Assembly (NCBI RefSeq): GCF_010389155.1
Contig: NC_057763.1
Coordinates: 38,980,645-39,044,644 of the forward strand
Origin: Erigeron canadensis
Taxonomy: Eukaryota; Streptophyta; Magnoliopsida; Asterales; Asteraceae
DNA length: 64,000 bases
Direction: 5' to 3'
Below, one piece after another: positions 23,601-35,271 of this stretch; the first letter of the stretch is position 1, and each line of letters starts with the position of its first letter. Both the position numbers and the translations under genes were made by a program. Under the pieces are notes generated by a model. That model did no database searches and was not told the origin of the DNA. It was given only the letters and a program-made list of their open reading frames with translations.

Positions 23601-26600
23601 ACAAGTCAAAATAGTCAAATGTCGCAAATGTTACAAGTTAGATGTCCCTTTTAGACATTATAAATTAATGTAGTGTTCCCACTATCTAACCTCGTGTTCT
23701 GGAAAATTCAATACGCGCTTGATCTAATTCAAGAAAGCTTTAAGTCAGTTCAAGACTGCCCACTTTTCGATCCTCTCATTTTAACCATTCTCCTTGTGAG
23801 TCAGTTGTCAAAGTTGACGGTGATGGGAATATTTCGATGTGTGTTAAAGTTGATTATTAATTTAGAACTTGCAATGATTGGTTATGATTATTTGGATGAA
23901 GGCGATTATGAATATGAGTTCTTGATTACGTTGGGACTTGGGACATAATAATCTGAGGAGGCATGTAAGAACTTGCCGTAAATAATTAATTATTGAGGTA
24001 AATGTGAAAGTACCTTGATTTCTCTAGCTTTAACCAACTGATTATTTTACTTGATTCTAATTTTAATGTTTCCATGAGAACCTTCAAAACGCATATAAGA
24101 TCAATAAGGGTATTCTTGTCCACTAAAAGGCCTAATATGAAATTTTATATTCTTTGCCATGATTGTTGCTTGCATGAACTAAATATTGAAGTCTGGTTTC
24201 TGGTTAAGTTCAGTATCAATTATATTCGGGCTTATTTGTTAAATTTTCAGTGATGAAATTGTCAGGTCTCCCTGTTTGCCCTTTCGTTATGGAGCTTCTA
24301 TTTTGCTAGCGTCTGCGCGTTCGGGTTACTTGTATACGTTGGTTACATTATATTTGCTTTCCCATCGATGTTTCATATGCATCGGCTAAATGGGCTGCTC
24401 CTGGTCTTTATTCTGCTATGGGCTGTCAGTACTTATATCTTCAATGTCGCATTTTCATACCTCAACTGGGATATGGGAAAGGTAACTAGTAATAGAGTAA
24501 ATTTCTTCTTCTTTTCGAAGTTCCTCTTTTTTAAAAAAAAAAATTTAAGTTGGAGGTGGCAATTTCGTTCAATGTATCTTCAATGGGTTGAGTTGGGTGG
24601 CATTATATCTCAAACGGGTATAACTTAAAGCAGGATGGTTCAAACAGGTTGGTCGTTAACCGAAATCTGTTATATATGTATCCTTCTTAAGTTGCTTGCA
24701 TGATTGATTCAGATTATTGTTCATACTTCGTAATATAATTGGTTATCTGAATCTGATAATAATTAATGCATTGATCATTTTACTTAAAAAAAGGCCAAAA
24801 CGAAAGTGTTAGCACGGGTCAACCCAACCTGACTTGGCCTCTTTTGACCTACTAAAAAAGATCTTTTTCAACCTGAAACCATTTTGACCTTTTACTCAAC
24901 TTTCCCGCCTTGATGTCTATAATCCATTTTTGTGTGGTGGGAAAGCTTTTGATGACGTTCTTTTCCTTTAAAATTGCAGGACATGGACATTTGGGAAATG
25001 GTGGGGTTATGGCATTATCCCATCCCTGGATTCTTTATACTAGCTCAGTTTTGTCTTGGTGTTTTGGTTGCTTTGGGGAATCTCGTGAACAATTCTGTTT
25101 TCCTTTACATATCAGACGAGGAGGCTCACCATACATCAAATGGAGATGGTACTCCTGAAGGTGATATTTTCCTATATCTTTCTCTTTGATACACGCTAAT
25201 AAGTTCACATTTACATAATTTGAGTCCCGTTTGTGTGTTCCGAAAGAAATAATGACGTGACTCTAGGTTCTGTGTACTTGAAAACAAAGTCGAGACTCAC
25301 TAAAATGGAGATCATTGACATCATTTACTTGCACAGTTGATTTCAGCTGTATTTGTCTTACTAAAAAGTCAAAACATGAATAAATAAAAAGTTAGCTCAA
25401 AAGGAAACGGTTTGAAATTTGTCTAAAGTTCAAATGAAACACTATCATTGAAATAGTTAATTTAATTATATAAGACACACAAATTAGTTATAAGTTTTTT
25501 GTGGCCAAACTATTGCTGGTTAGGTCAACCTCACTTGACTCCTGCCAAAATTCTCCCGTTTGTTCCGTTAACCAACCACCTTTCTTGCCATCACCTCTCC
25601 ATGTGTGTGTTTTTTTTTATGTATTACCGTTCTTGTTTTTTGGCTGAAATCGTTGCCATACGTGAACTTGTGGTAGTTAAATCATTAATTTTGTTGTCAT
25701 ATTTTAATTTTCCTTTATAAACAATCCGTTTACCAATTAACCATGGTTACATTTGCAGTTAAAGAAGAAACAAAAGTGCTGATTGTGGCTACAATTGCGT
25801 GGGGACTACGAAAATGTTCTCGTGCTATCATGCTAGTGCTAATTTTTCTCATCGCAATGAAGCCTGGTTTCATTCACGCCATATATAGTACGTTAATGTG
25901 GATCGTATTATATACTCTGTTTAATCCAATTTCACATCAAAAATCTAATTAACTCTAAGTTGTTTACCAGTGATATTCTTTTTCTTGTATCTTTTGAGCC
26001 ACGACATTGGCAACAAAGTGAGGCAAACCCTTCTTCTTCTGTGTGAGATCCATTTCGCTTTGATGTACTCTCTTCAAATAACTCTCATCTCTCAAGCATT
26101 GGAGAAAAGTGGCTCTATAAGTTTGGAAATTTTATCTCAATTAGGTACTTCTTTTTGAACTCTTCCATTTTCAGTTACATCTACATGGTTCTTTTCTTGT
26201 GTGTGCTATTTCTCGTGTTAAAATATTGAACTAGATTCGCAACAGGTTTTCATGGAAATAATAGCACGTGGAATTTTGTGGTAATAGCGTTGCTTGCATG
26301 CTTCTGTGCCATTCACAAGCACGGGTATAAAATGCTGTTTTCGTTCTCAGCAATTGTGCAGCATACACCCTGTCCTCCGGTTGGGTTCAGCATCTTGAAA
26401 GCAGGTTTGAACAAGTCGGTTTTGTTGTCTGTTTATGCCTCTGGAACTGCCAGAAATGATGATGATAACCCATCCCAAGGTGATTACTACTTTCGTCTTA
26501 CTTTAGAGGTGTTTGAATGTGTGCTTAAACTTATTGTTGTGATTTCAAATCACGATAGGCTTTAGTTTTTATTTTAAATCTGATTATTTATGGTTAACAC

Positions 26601-29600
26601 TAACCAGATTGGATTTTCAGATAAAGGGTAGTTGTTACTAGGCCAGTAATTGAGTTCAAACAAAAACAACCTATTGCCAAATTTAAGAAACTAATTATCT
26701 GACTATGAACAGAACAATGTGTTCCCTTTGAAATATAATAACACACGTCTGAAGACCCACTTAAGGGGTTTTGGATGTGTGTTAACCTGATTATTGGGTT
26801 TCATAATTACATTTCAATAATGATAATTTATTATTAGTGTTTGAAACTGACTATTAGGAATGGCAAAATGTCAGAAAAGACCGGTTGGGTAATTCCTACG
26901 CCCGCAACATGTGTTGAGCTGACGCAAAGCATTTCTGTTCATTTTCTTCTAATTTATATAGACATTTGTAGTGTTATTCCATTTATAATCTAGTTTTCTT
27001 AAATCAAATGATTATACATTACAAATATACTAAGGGCGAGCTTTCACCAGCTTGACCCATTTGACCAGTTTACCCTGTAAGCTTTTTTTTATAACTTCTC
27101 CCATTCGACCTTTCAAAGATAAAACATAAATCCAATTGACACATGTACAAGTAATTGATAAAGATGTAGCTATAAGAGTAGTGTTTGTTTTCATAAATAT
27201 GAAAATACCTAACTATCCCTTTAAGCAACTCATTATCTAATTATGATGCTAATTATTTATGTAACAATAATCGGTTATAACGTACGGAGTAGCACATATT
27301 TACGCTTCTTACGGTCCAAAATACTAGTAATATAAATATGTACTCACCTGTTTTTTGGTCTTCTTCCAGAGAGAAAAGTAGCTTCATATCTAAGTGCAGT
27401 CGGGCAGAAATTTTTATCGTTGTATCGATCATTGGGCACCTATATTGCCTTTGCAACGATACTTGTTACGGTTTACATGGCAAAGCCAAATTTTGTATCA
27501 TTTGGGTTCATTTTCCTTCTCCTGTTCTGGATCACTGGTAGACAACTAGTTCAAAAGACAAAACGCCGTCTTTGGTTCCCGCTGAAGTTATATGCAATCA
27601 CAATGTTTGTTATTTGCTATATTTTAAGCATCTTCCCCTCTTTTGAGTTATGGGTATCCACAAAATTCGATCTTTATGCAATTCTTGGATACAATCCCGA
27701 AGCCTCGTTATTGAAAAATGTTTATGAATCATTAGCAATAACCATCGTGATGCAACTTTATAGCTATGAGAGAAGACAAAGTAGGTATAGAACAACTGAA
27801 GATCCAAACCGAATGCAATTTGGGATTATCGGGTTTTTTAGAAGGCTATTAATATGGCATAGTCAAAAGATCTTGTTTGCTGCTTTGTTCTATGCTGCTG
27901 TATCTCCTATAAGCGCCTTCGGGTTCTTATATCTTCTTGGTATCCTATTATGTTCGGTTTTACCAAAAGCTTCACGGGTGCCGTCAAAACTGTTTCTTGT
28001 TTACACGGGGGTTCTTATAACAATTGAGTACTTATTCCAGATGTTGGGTGGACAATTGGATATGTTTCCGGAACAGAAATATTACAGTTTATCGGTTTTC
28101 CTTGGTTTAACGGTATATGAGCCTGGGTTTTGGGGGGTTGAAGCAGGGTTGAGGGCTAAGGTTATGGTTGTTGCTGCCTGTACTCTTCAATATAATGTCT
28201 TTTATTGGCTGCAGATGATGCCCAGTTGGCTTTCAGGTGTCGGTCAATGGGAAGAACCGTGCCCGTTGTTCTTTTCTGAAGAAGATGTGTTACTGAATGT
28301 TGACAATAATGCATCTTGTAGTTCCAGTGTTGAGAAAAAAGGTATGAAAAGCAGTAGTTCATGGCATTCGGTTAGTGATGCTGGTACAAAAATTGGAATT
28401 ACAGAGAGTAGCAGTAGAAGATACGTGGTCGGGGATTTTTGGGGGAGTTCTAACGAGAGCCAGAAATGGAACAAGAAACGTATTCTCGCATTAAGAAGAG
28501 AACGTTTCGAAATGCAGAAAACTTCACTGAAAGTTTACTTGAAGTTTTGGATGGAAAATATGTTCATCCTTTTCGGGCTCGAGATCACCATGATTGCATT
28601 GTTACTTGCAAGTTTTGTGCTTCTTAATATCATTTCAGTTCTGTTTATTGCATCACTTGCTGCGTGTGTACTTTTACGTCGCCAGTTTATACGCAAAGTG
28701 TGGCCGTTCTTTGTGTTTTTGTTTGCTACTGTACTTGTTCTTGAATATTTTGCTATCTGGAGGACCAAAATTCCTTCTGGTGATCCCGAAACCACCACGA
28801 ATTGCCATGATTGTTGGCGGAGTTCCAGTAAGTATTTTCACTATTGCCGTGACTGTTGGCTCGGGCTGACTGTCGATGATCCAAGAGTACTCAGTAGTTA
28901 TTTTCTGGTGTTCATGTTTTCATGTTTCAAGCTCCGAGCAGATCGGTTTGGTAGTTTCTCAGGATCGTTTACTTATCGGCAAATGATATCTCAACGCAAG
29001 AATGCTTTCGTGTGGCGAGATCTCTCATTTGAAACCAAATCAATGTGGACCATCCTTGACTACTTGAGACTATACTGTTACTGTCATCTATTAGATCTTG
29101 TTCTTGCACTGATTTTGATCACCGGAACTCTTGAGTATGATATCTTACACCTTGGTTATCTTGCCTTTGCTGTAATTTTCTTTCGAATGAGGCTTACGAT
29201 ACTCAAGAAAAAGAATAATATCTTCAAGTGGTTGCGAATGTACAACTTTGCAGTAATCGTCCTTTCTTTGGCATATCAATCTCCGTTCGTCGGCTCTTTC
29301 AATGATGGAAATTGTGAAAGGGTGGATTATATTTATGAGGTTATTGGATTTTATAAGTATGATTATGGTTTTCGGATTACTTCGAGGTCTGCTTTGGTTG
29401 AGATTATCATTTTCATACTGGTATCACTGCAATCATATATGTTTGCTTCTGAAGAATTTGATTATGTGTTTCGGTATCTTGAAGCTGAGCAGATTGGCGC
29501 CATTGTACGGGAACAAGAAAAGAAAGCCGTTTGGAAAACTGAACAGTTACAATATATCCGTGAAGCTGAGGAGATGAAAAGGCAACGTAATTTGCAAGTC

Positions 29601-32600
29601 GAGAAGATGAAATCTGAAATGCTTAATCTACAAATCCAACTCTATAGCATGGATCCGGCACCAGCACCGGCGCCTACTGCGAGTACCGACTGTTCTCCAC
29701 TACGCGAGGGGTTAAGGAGGAGAAGTGTTGAGCCTACTAGTCTAAGTCTTGAAAATGAAGATATGACTCCCAAGAAACAAAAGTCGGCTTCTTTTGTGGA
29801 CTCATTTTTTCCTTTTGAAAGTTTATCGGCAGTTGCATCTCCTAAGAAAACATCCATGTCCGAAATCACCGAGTATGAAGAGAATGTGTCCGATCTGCAA
29901 ACGAAAACCAAGGCCCCCAAAAGGGAAACTTCATTGAAATCTGCTGTACAGTTGATCGGTGACGGTGTCTCGCAGGTACAGTCAATAGGAAATCAGGCAG
30001 TTACAAATCTGGCAAACTACTTGAATATTCCTCCTGAAAATTCAGATTCAGATTCAGATGTTCCTTCGTCGTCTATAAAGATTGATAAACATGAAGCTGA
30101 ACATCAAAATGAAGGTTACATGGCTTTTAATCGTTCAACTTCTGTGGAATCTGATAGAAGTGATTCACCGAGGATACATATTGGCCGTATCTTTCGACAT
30201 ATTTGGGCACAAATGAGATCAAACAACGATGTTGTATGTTATTGTTGTTTTCTTCTTCTCTTCCTTTGGAACTTCAGCCTGCTTTCAATGGTGTATCTTG
30301 CAGCTCTGTTCTTGTACGCACTTTGTGTCACAACGGGGCCAAGTTATACATTCTGGGTTGTCATGCTGATCTACACAGAGTTCTACATCTTGATTCAGTA
30401 CATGTATCAAATTATCATCCAACATTGTGGTTTCACCATCCAATCGCCTTTTTTAGCAGTATGGGGGTTTCCGACAAGAAAAATAGTATCATCATTTGTG
30501 ATCAGTTTATTGCCTCTGTTCCTGGTGTACCTTTTTACCTTAATTCAAAGCTCGATAACCGCAAAAGACAGTGAGTTGGCTTCATCAACCGAGTTCAGTA
30601 GTCTGACAGGGGGGGTTGTGAATCAAAGCGAGGTTCTTCTGAGTTCAATATGGAGAGAGAACATACGAAAGCTCATTCAACCTGCAAAATACTTTGCAAA
30701 ATTGATCATCAGAAACTGTACTCGATATTGGAAATCACTGACACAAGAAGCGGAATCTCCCCCGTATTTCGTCCAGTTGTCCATGGACGTCCGTTCATGG
30801 CCGGAAGATGGGATCCAACCAGAAAGAATTGAGTCCGGAATAAACCAAGTTCTTAGATTCGTTCATGATGCAAGATGTAAAAATTCAAATCCAGCTGCTT
30901 GCCCATGTCCAAGTATTGTTCAAGTTCAAAGCATTGAAAGGAGCCAAGAAAATTCAAAAATTGCATTAGCGGTTTTTGAAGTGGTGTATGCATCACCATG
31001 GGAAGGATGCTCATTAACTGAAAGATACAAATCACTTACTCCAGCAGCTGATGTAGCCAAAGAGATAACTGAAGCACAACGGGCAAAACTTTTTGAAAAA
31101 GTGGGATTTCCGTACCCGATCGTCTCTGTAATTGGTGGAGGAAAAAGAGAAATCGATCTTTATGCGTATACGTTTGGTGCAGATTTGGCTGTTTTCTTCT
31201 TGGTTGCCATTTTCTACCAATCTGTTATAAAAAACAAAAGCGACTTACTCGATGTTTATCAGCTCGAAGATCAGTTTCCAAAGGAGTTCGTGTTCATTTT
31301 GATGGGCATCTTCTTTCTGATCGTACTTGATCGAATTATTTATCTGTGTTCATTCGCTACCGGGAAAGTGATATTTTACATTTTTAACCTTGTTCTTTTC
31401 ACATATTGTGTCATGGATTACGCTTGGAATACAAAACAATCACAGCAAAGTGCAGCGGGTTTCGCACTCCGTGCAATATATCTCACGAAGGCAATTTCTC
31501 TCGCACTTCAAGCAATGCAAATACGATCTGGGGTTCCTCATAAGAGCACGTTATACCGGCAGTTTTTGACTAGTAATGTCTCGAGAGTCAATTATTTGGG
31601 GTATAGACTCTATCGGGCACTACCGTTTCTCTATGAGTTAAGATGTGTGCTTGATTGGTCATGCACCACCACCTCACTGACAATGTATGACTGGCTCAAG
31701 GTATGTTTTCCAAGCAATTGTCTGATTATTATAATTATAACCCTAAATAATCAATTTCTAGTGTTTAGATGAAGAGATCCTGCCTGTTGATACCTGTTAG
31801 ACCTATAGGCTTACCTTACCCTAATCTACAGAGCGTGGCCATTTTATCTATTACTTTTAGGAATGACAAAATGGGTGGGTTGGGTAATGAGTCAAAATGG
31901 GTAGATTTCTGCATGGTTTTTTTGTCCAAATTTTATTTAATAGGTAGTGTGTAAACTCTATTGATAAGTTTATTAAAACAAAGACCAATATGGCAACTTA
32001 TGTTATTGTTCTAAAAATAGTCATTAAAAATTTTGTGTTGCTTCCTTTCATGCCAAAATAAGTTTTGAATAGATGGATTTAGAGGTTTCATGCATTGAAT
32101 ATAAGTTGACTGTGTTAACCGGTTTCTTTTCCGCTAACTTGTTTTAATTAACCTGTTTTAAGGTTTTAACCGTCAGAAATAACACATACCCTGAAGTGAC
32201 CCACTTATTGGTCTTATTAAATGGGATAAGTTTGTCACTTGTTATTATTTCTTTAAATAATCAAAAAATTTCAAGCTTTCATCACCATTTTTATTTCAAC
32301 TTTAAACACATTCAAACACTATCTCCTGCAGTAAATTTTGTTTTAACTGATTATATAATCTATCATTGTTGGTGATCTGAGATATGTGACTTTGTTCTAT
32401 CAGAATGACAAAAATTCTTCAATGATGCACTTGTGTAATTTAACTGATATCTTGCCTTTCTTCCCCTTAACAGTTGGAGGACATAAATGCAAGCTTGTAT
32501 CTCGTCAAATGTGATTCTGTTCTAAACAGAGCGAGTCATAAACAAGGTGAAAAGCAGACAAAAGTGACTAAGTTTTCCAATGGGATATGTCTATTCTTTA

Positions 32601-34024
32601 TATTAATCCTCGTCATCTGGGCTCCTATGCTTGTAAGATATTGACCGTTTATTGCACTTATAGCACGATAAATACTCACAGATATTCACATTACTTAAAC
32701 AGTTAATTTGGGTCTTGGCAGATGTATAGCAGTGGCAATCCAACAAACATAGCAAACCCCATAAACGAGGTCAGCATTCAGCTTGACATAAAGACCAATG
32801 GTGGAAGGCTGATGTTGTACCAAACAACTCTATGCACAATCACCCCATGGACGGATTTCAATTCTTCAATTGATCTTGACCCTCAAGGTTATCTTGAATC
32901 ATATAATGTAAATGATATCCAACTGATATGTTGCCAAGCAGATGCCACTAATTTGTGGCTTGTTCCAAATGTGATTCAAAACAAATTCAGTCAATCGATT
33001 GATAAGGAGATGGATATGAGGTTTAATTGGATTCTCACTCGAGATAGGCCTAAGAACAAGGAAAAAGTGATGTTTGGGAAAACTTTAGATCGTTCAGATC
33101 TTCCAGAACCATCAGAAGTTAAACAAGTTCTTGAAGGTTCTAGCAACAGCTTTAGGATAAACAACACGTATGCTCGGTATTTTCGTGTCACGGGTTCTGG
33201 GGATGTCAGAGCATTTGACCAAGAGGTATATATATGATTAATCAAAATATATCTCATCATTCATTATGTATGTGATTATTGATGTGAAATGGTGATTTTT
33301 GCAGGCAACTGGTGTTGATGGAAAGGTTTTTTTGAACCGTGGAGAGTCGGAATGGTGGTCTTTTTATGATATTAGTTTGTTGAACTCAAGTGTGTGCGGA
33401 GATTTGGTGGGGCCCATGGCAATTGTTGTATCAGAAGAAACACCACGTAAGTGACATGTGAAACTGTAGGGTTGTGAAGTTGTGGGTTTTCCGTGATGAC
33501 TGATTCTTTAATTCTTTTTTACATTGATTTTCAGAGGGAATTCTTGGAGAGACTTTGAGTAAGTTCAGTATATGGGGTCTCTATATTACATTTGTGCTTG
33601 CAGTCGGTAGATTCATAAGGCTTCAGTGTTCTGATCTCAGAATGAGAATTCCATACGAGAACCTTCCATCTTGTGACAGGTACCTTATCATGGCCATCTG
33701 TACTATGTTATAAGGACCTCACATGACAATGGACCTTTGAGATCCACCTTATCATGGGGGTCCTTTCCACTTACTGTATATAATGGTGTGGGACAGATCC
33801 CCTTCCACATTAATCCGTTGCACGATGTTGTGATGTCCTCACACTTTGTTTTGCATTTCTTTTTATACAAAATTTGTGTATTTCACAGGTTGATTGCAAT
33901 TTGTGAGGATATTTATGCTGCTAGGGCTGAAGGGGAGCTCGGAGTCGAGGAGGTTCTGTATTGGACATTGGTAAAAATATACAGGTCACCACATATGCTG
34001 CTAGAGTACACCAATCCTGACTAG
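17681..34024 (+). CDS. PIEZO: PIEZO mechanosensitive cation channel, 19 exons
   Basis: Plant PIEZO orthologue: a very large multi-pass protein that trimerises into a force-gated cation channel (in plants reported at vacuolar and other membranes). Exons: 17681-17729, 18665-18745, 18839-18995, 19097-19254, 19628-19784, 20471-20657, 20750-20865, 20972-21056, 24266-24481, 24980-25160, 25759-25887, 25971-26144, 26246-26479, 27370-31700, 32474-32632, 32722-33225, 33305-33446, 33535-33679, 33889-34024. They sum to 7341 nt in one frame, 2446 residues (Arabidopsis about 2485). Repeated membrane helices fill the N-terminal blade. A charged helix (EQEKKA...EEMKRQRN) lies near residue 1360. The anchor motif LPFLYELRCVLDW is near 2058. 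The extracellular cap begins about 2139. The pore helix and C-terminal tail (FVLAVGRFIRLQ, MRIPYENLPSC) come at the end. All introns read GT-AG; the acceptor at 19627 has a weak pyrimidine tract and is the least certain junction. Intron 8 contains a solo LTR. The 4331-nt exon 14 encodes residues 642-2085. Confidence 0.95.
19296..19550. repeat. Intronic repeat with TGACCC-rich end (PIEZO intron 4)
   Basis: Begins near GAGGTGGGCAATTG and ends in repeated TTGACCCATTTGA/CATTTTGACCC text. The same motif language recurs in introns 9, 13 and 14 of this gene. It looks like a small non-autonomous transposon family, but I cannot set exact termini. Confidence 0.4.
21632..21930. repeat. Array of 11 small hairpin units
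   Basis: Units have CCAC...GTGG or CCAT...ATGG stems with 4-5 nt loops, at 21632, 21658, 21683, 21710, 21735, 21762, 21787, 21820, 21853, 21885 and 21918. Most units sit in the context TATGCC...GGACTTACTCG or GGACTTTACG. Spacing is 25-27 nt for the first seven and 32-33 nt for the rest. Confidence 0.9.
22725..22820. repeat. Three CTCGCGGCGCGAG near-palindromes
   Basis: Copies at 22725-22737, 22746-22758 and 22808-22820 (the last begins GTC). CTC/GAG arms surround the same GCGGCGC core seen at 7440-7604. They lie within the intronic solo LTR. Confidence 0.9.
24580..24900. repeat. Intronic repeat with TGACC-rich end (PIEZO intron 9)
   Basis: GGGTTGAGTTGGGTGG near 24586 and GGGTCAACCCAACCTGAC plus CATTTTGACC near 24817-24890 resemble the ends of the repeats in introns 4, 13 and 14. 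Termini are not defined. Confidence 0.4.
26855..27115. repeat. Intronic repeat starting TTAGGAATGGCAAAATG (PIEZO intron 13)
   Basis: The left end is nearly the same as TTAGGAATGACAAAATG at about 31857 in intron 14. The right part contains TTGACCCATTTGACC near 27052-27066. Taken together with introns 4, 9 and 14 this supports a dispersed family. Confidence 0.45.
31857..32215. repeat. Intronic repeat starting TTAGGAATGACAAAATG (PIEZO intron 14)
   Basis: Starts with TTAGGAATGACAAAATGGG, then GGGTTGGGTAATG and AGTCAAAATGGG. The right side has AGTGACCCACTTATTGG near 32196. Shares its left end with the repeat in intron 13. Confidence 0.45.
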
Positions 34025-34459
34025 CGTGTTAGAAAGCGAGTACACAGTTGTTTTTTTGCTGAAAGAACTGACTAACTACTGAACTGCTAACGATAGGGTA
34101 AAATCCCAAGCTGCTTTTTTGCGGGGAAGAGATGGGAGAGTGTATCAATCATTCATTAACATGTTTGTGTATATATTACTTCATAGGGAGGTTGTATTGA
34201 GTGCCTTCTTTGTAACATACAACCATGTAACACAATTCTCTGTTTGTCCCTCCTCGGAATTACCTTAATTAAGCATGTATTTTAAACATGCAATATGAAA
34301 CCAAGCTGATTCTTGAATTTAAGAATGTTTGACTGATTTCTCTTGAGAGGCGATTTTTGTTTTCATCTATATAAACTTTTAACGGATTTGCAACATTGTG
34401 ACAGGATTATGGGTGCAAATGCATAAGTACACATGACCAGATGACACATAAAAAAAAAA

Positions 34460-34650
34460 ATTTTTTTTTTTTTTTGAACGTCATTCTAATTTATATCTAC
34501 TTTTAAGTTACATGCATGTCCGGACGAACTCTAGAACTTTAAAGTAAAAAAACCATATTAATCCATTCTCACAATTGTAAAAAGTAAGGATCAAACTTAA
34601 GTAAATCATCTCAAAGTCAAAGACTTCACCAATGGATAACCAACCCACTA
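34460..34650 (-). mobile_element. SINE-like element, minus strand
   Basis: On the minus strand there is an A-box-like segment (GGTTATCCATTGGTGAAGTC, about 34626-34645), a B-box-like AGTTTGATCCTTAC (about 34584-34599) and a terminal A run (plus-strand T run 34460-34474). Order and spacing fit a tRNA-derived SINE in the PIEZO 3' flank. I saw no clear target duplication. Confidence 0.5.
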
Positions 34651-35271
34651 TTTACATCTTTTGTTTTTGATAATGTACTAATGTGTACAAACTAGCTTAA
34701 ATCATGAAGGAAAAAAAAGAACAAATTGAAATTTCTAAATAAATTTTTTGATCCCATTTAAGTGCTTTTGTGGGTGAAAACAAAGATATTAACTCAAAGA
34801 GCCCCTTTACTTGATGTTGTGTAACTCAGTTAAATGACATTAGGTAAAATACCTTGAATGGTAAATTTCTGGTAAACCAAATCACTGAAAACCAGGCCTG
34901 AACCAAGTGTGGTCTCTGGTGTAAACATGGCCCATTTCTGTTTGGTCTGCTTCTAGAACTGTACTCCTAATAAGAAACTGTATTCGGTGACCGAAATAAA
35001 GCTTTGGATTCATAATATAGTTGCAGGATAATCATAATTAACAGACTGCATATGAAATATCACTCCACGGTTACTAGTAAGTCACGACTACAACTACAAC
35101 TGCAGCCGCTCTACAATAGATTCCAATTCAGTTGGTTGTGCCATAAAACGTCAAACAAAAAGCTTAACATACAATACGATAGAATGGAATCCTAGGTCAT
35201 AATAAAAAGTAAAATAAAACCTTAAAAGACACCCCAGAAAGAACCCTTGTTTCAAAAAACCTCCTTCAGGT

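Larger units (their letters stand above)
21150..23635. mobile_element. Solo LTR, 2486 bp, inside PIEZO intron 8
   Basis: It starts TGTAACACCCCAA, ends AATGTTACA, and is flanked by identical AGTTA at 21145-21149 and 23636-23640, the 5-bp duplication expected of LTR retrotransposon insertion. There is no second LTR or internal coding region, so it is a solo LTR. It holds an 11-unit hairpin array (21632-21930) and three GCGGCGC near-palindromes (22725-22820). Strand is uncertain: the shared 13-nt start suggests the same orientation as the LTR at 5778, but a TC-rich leader-like tract near 23300-23420 reads on the minus strand. It enlarges intron 8 to 3.2 kb while both splice sites stay intact. 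Confidence 0.85.
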
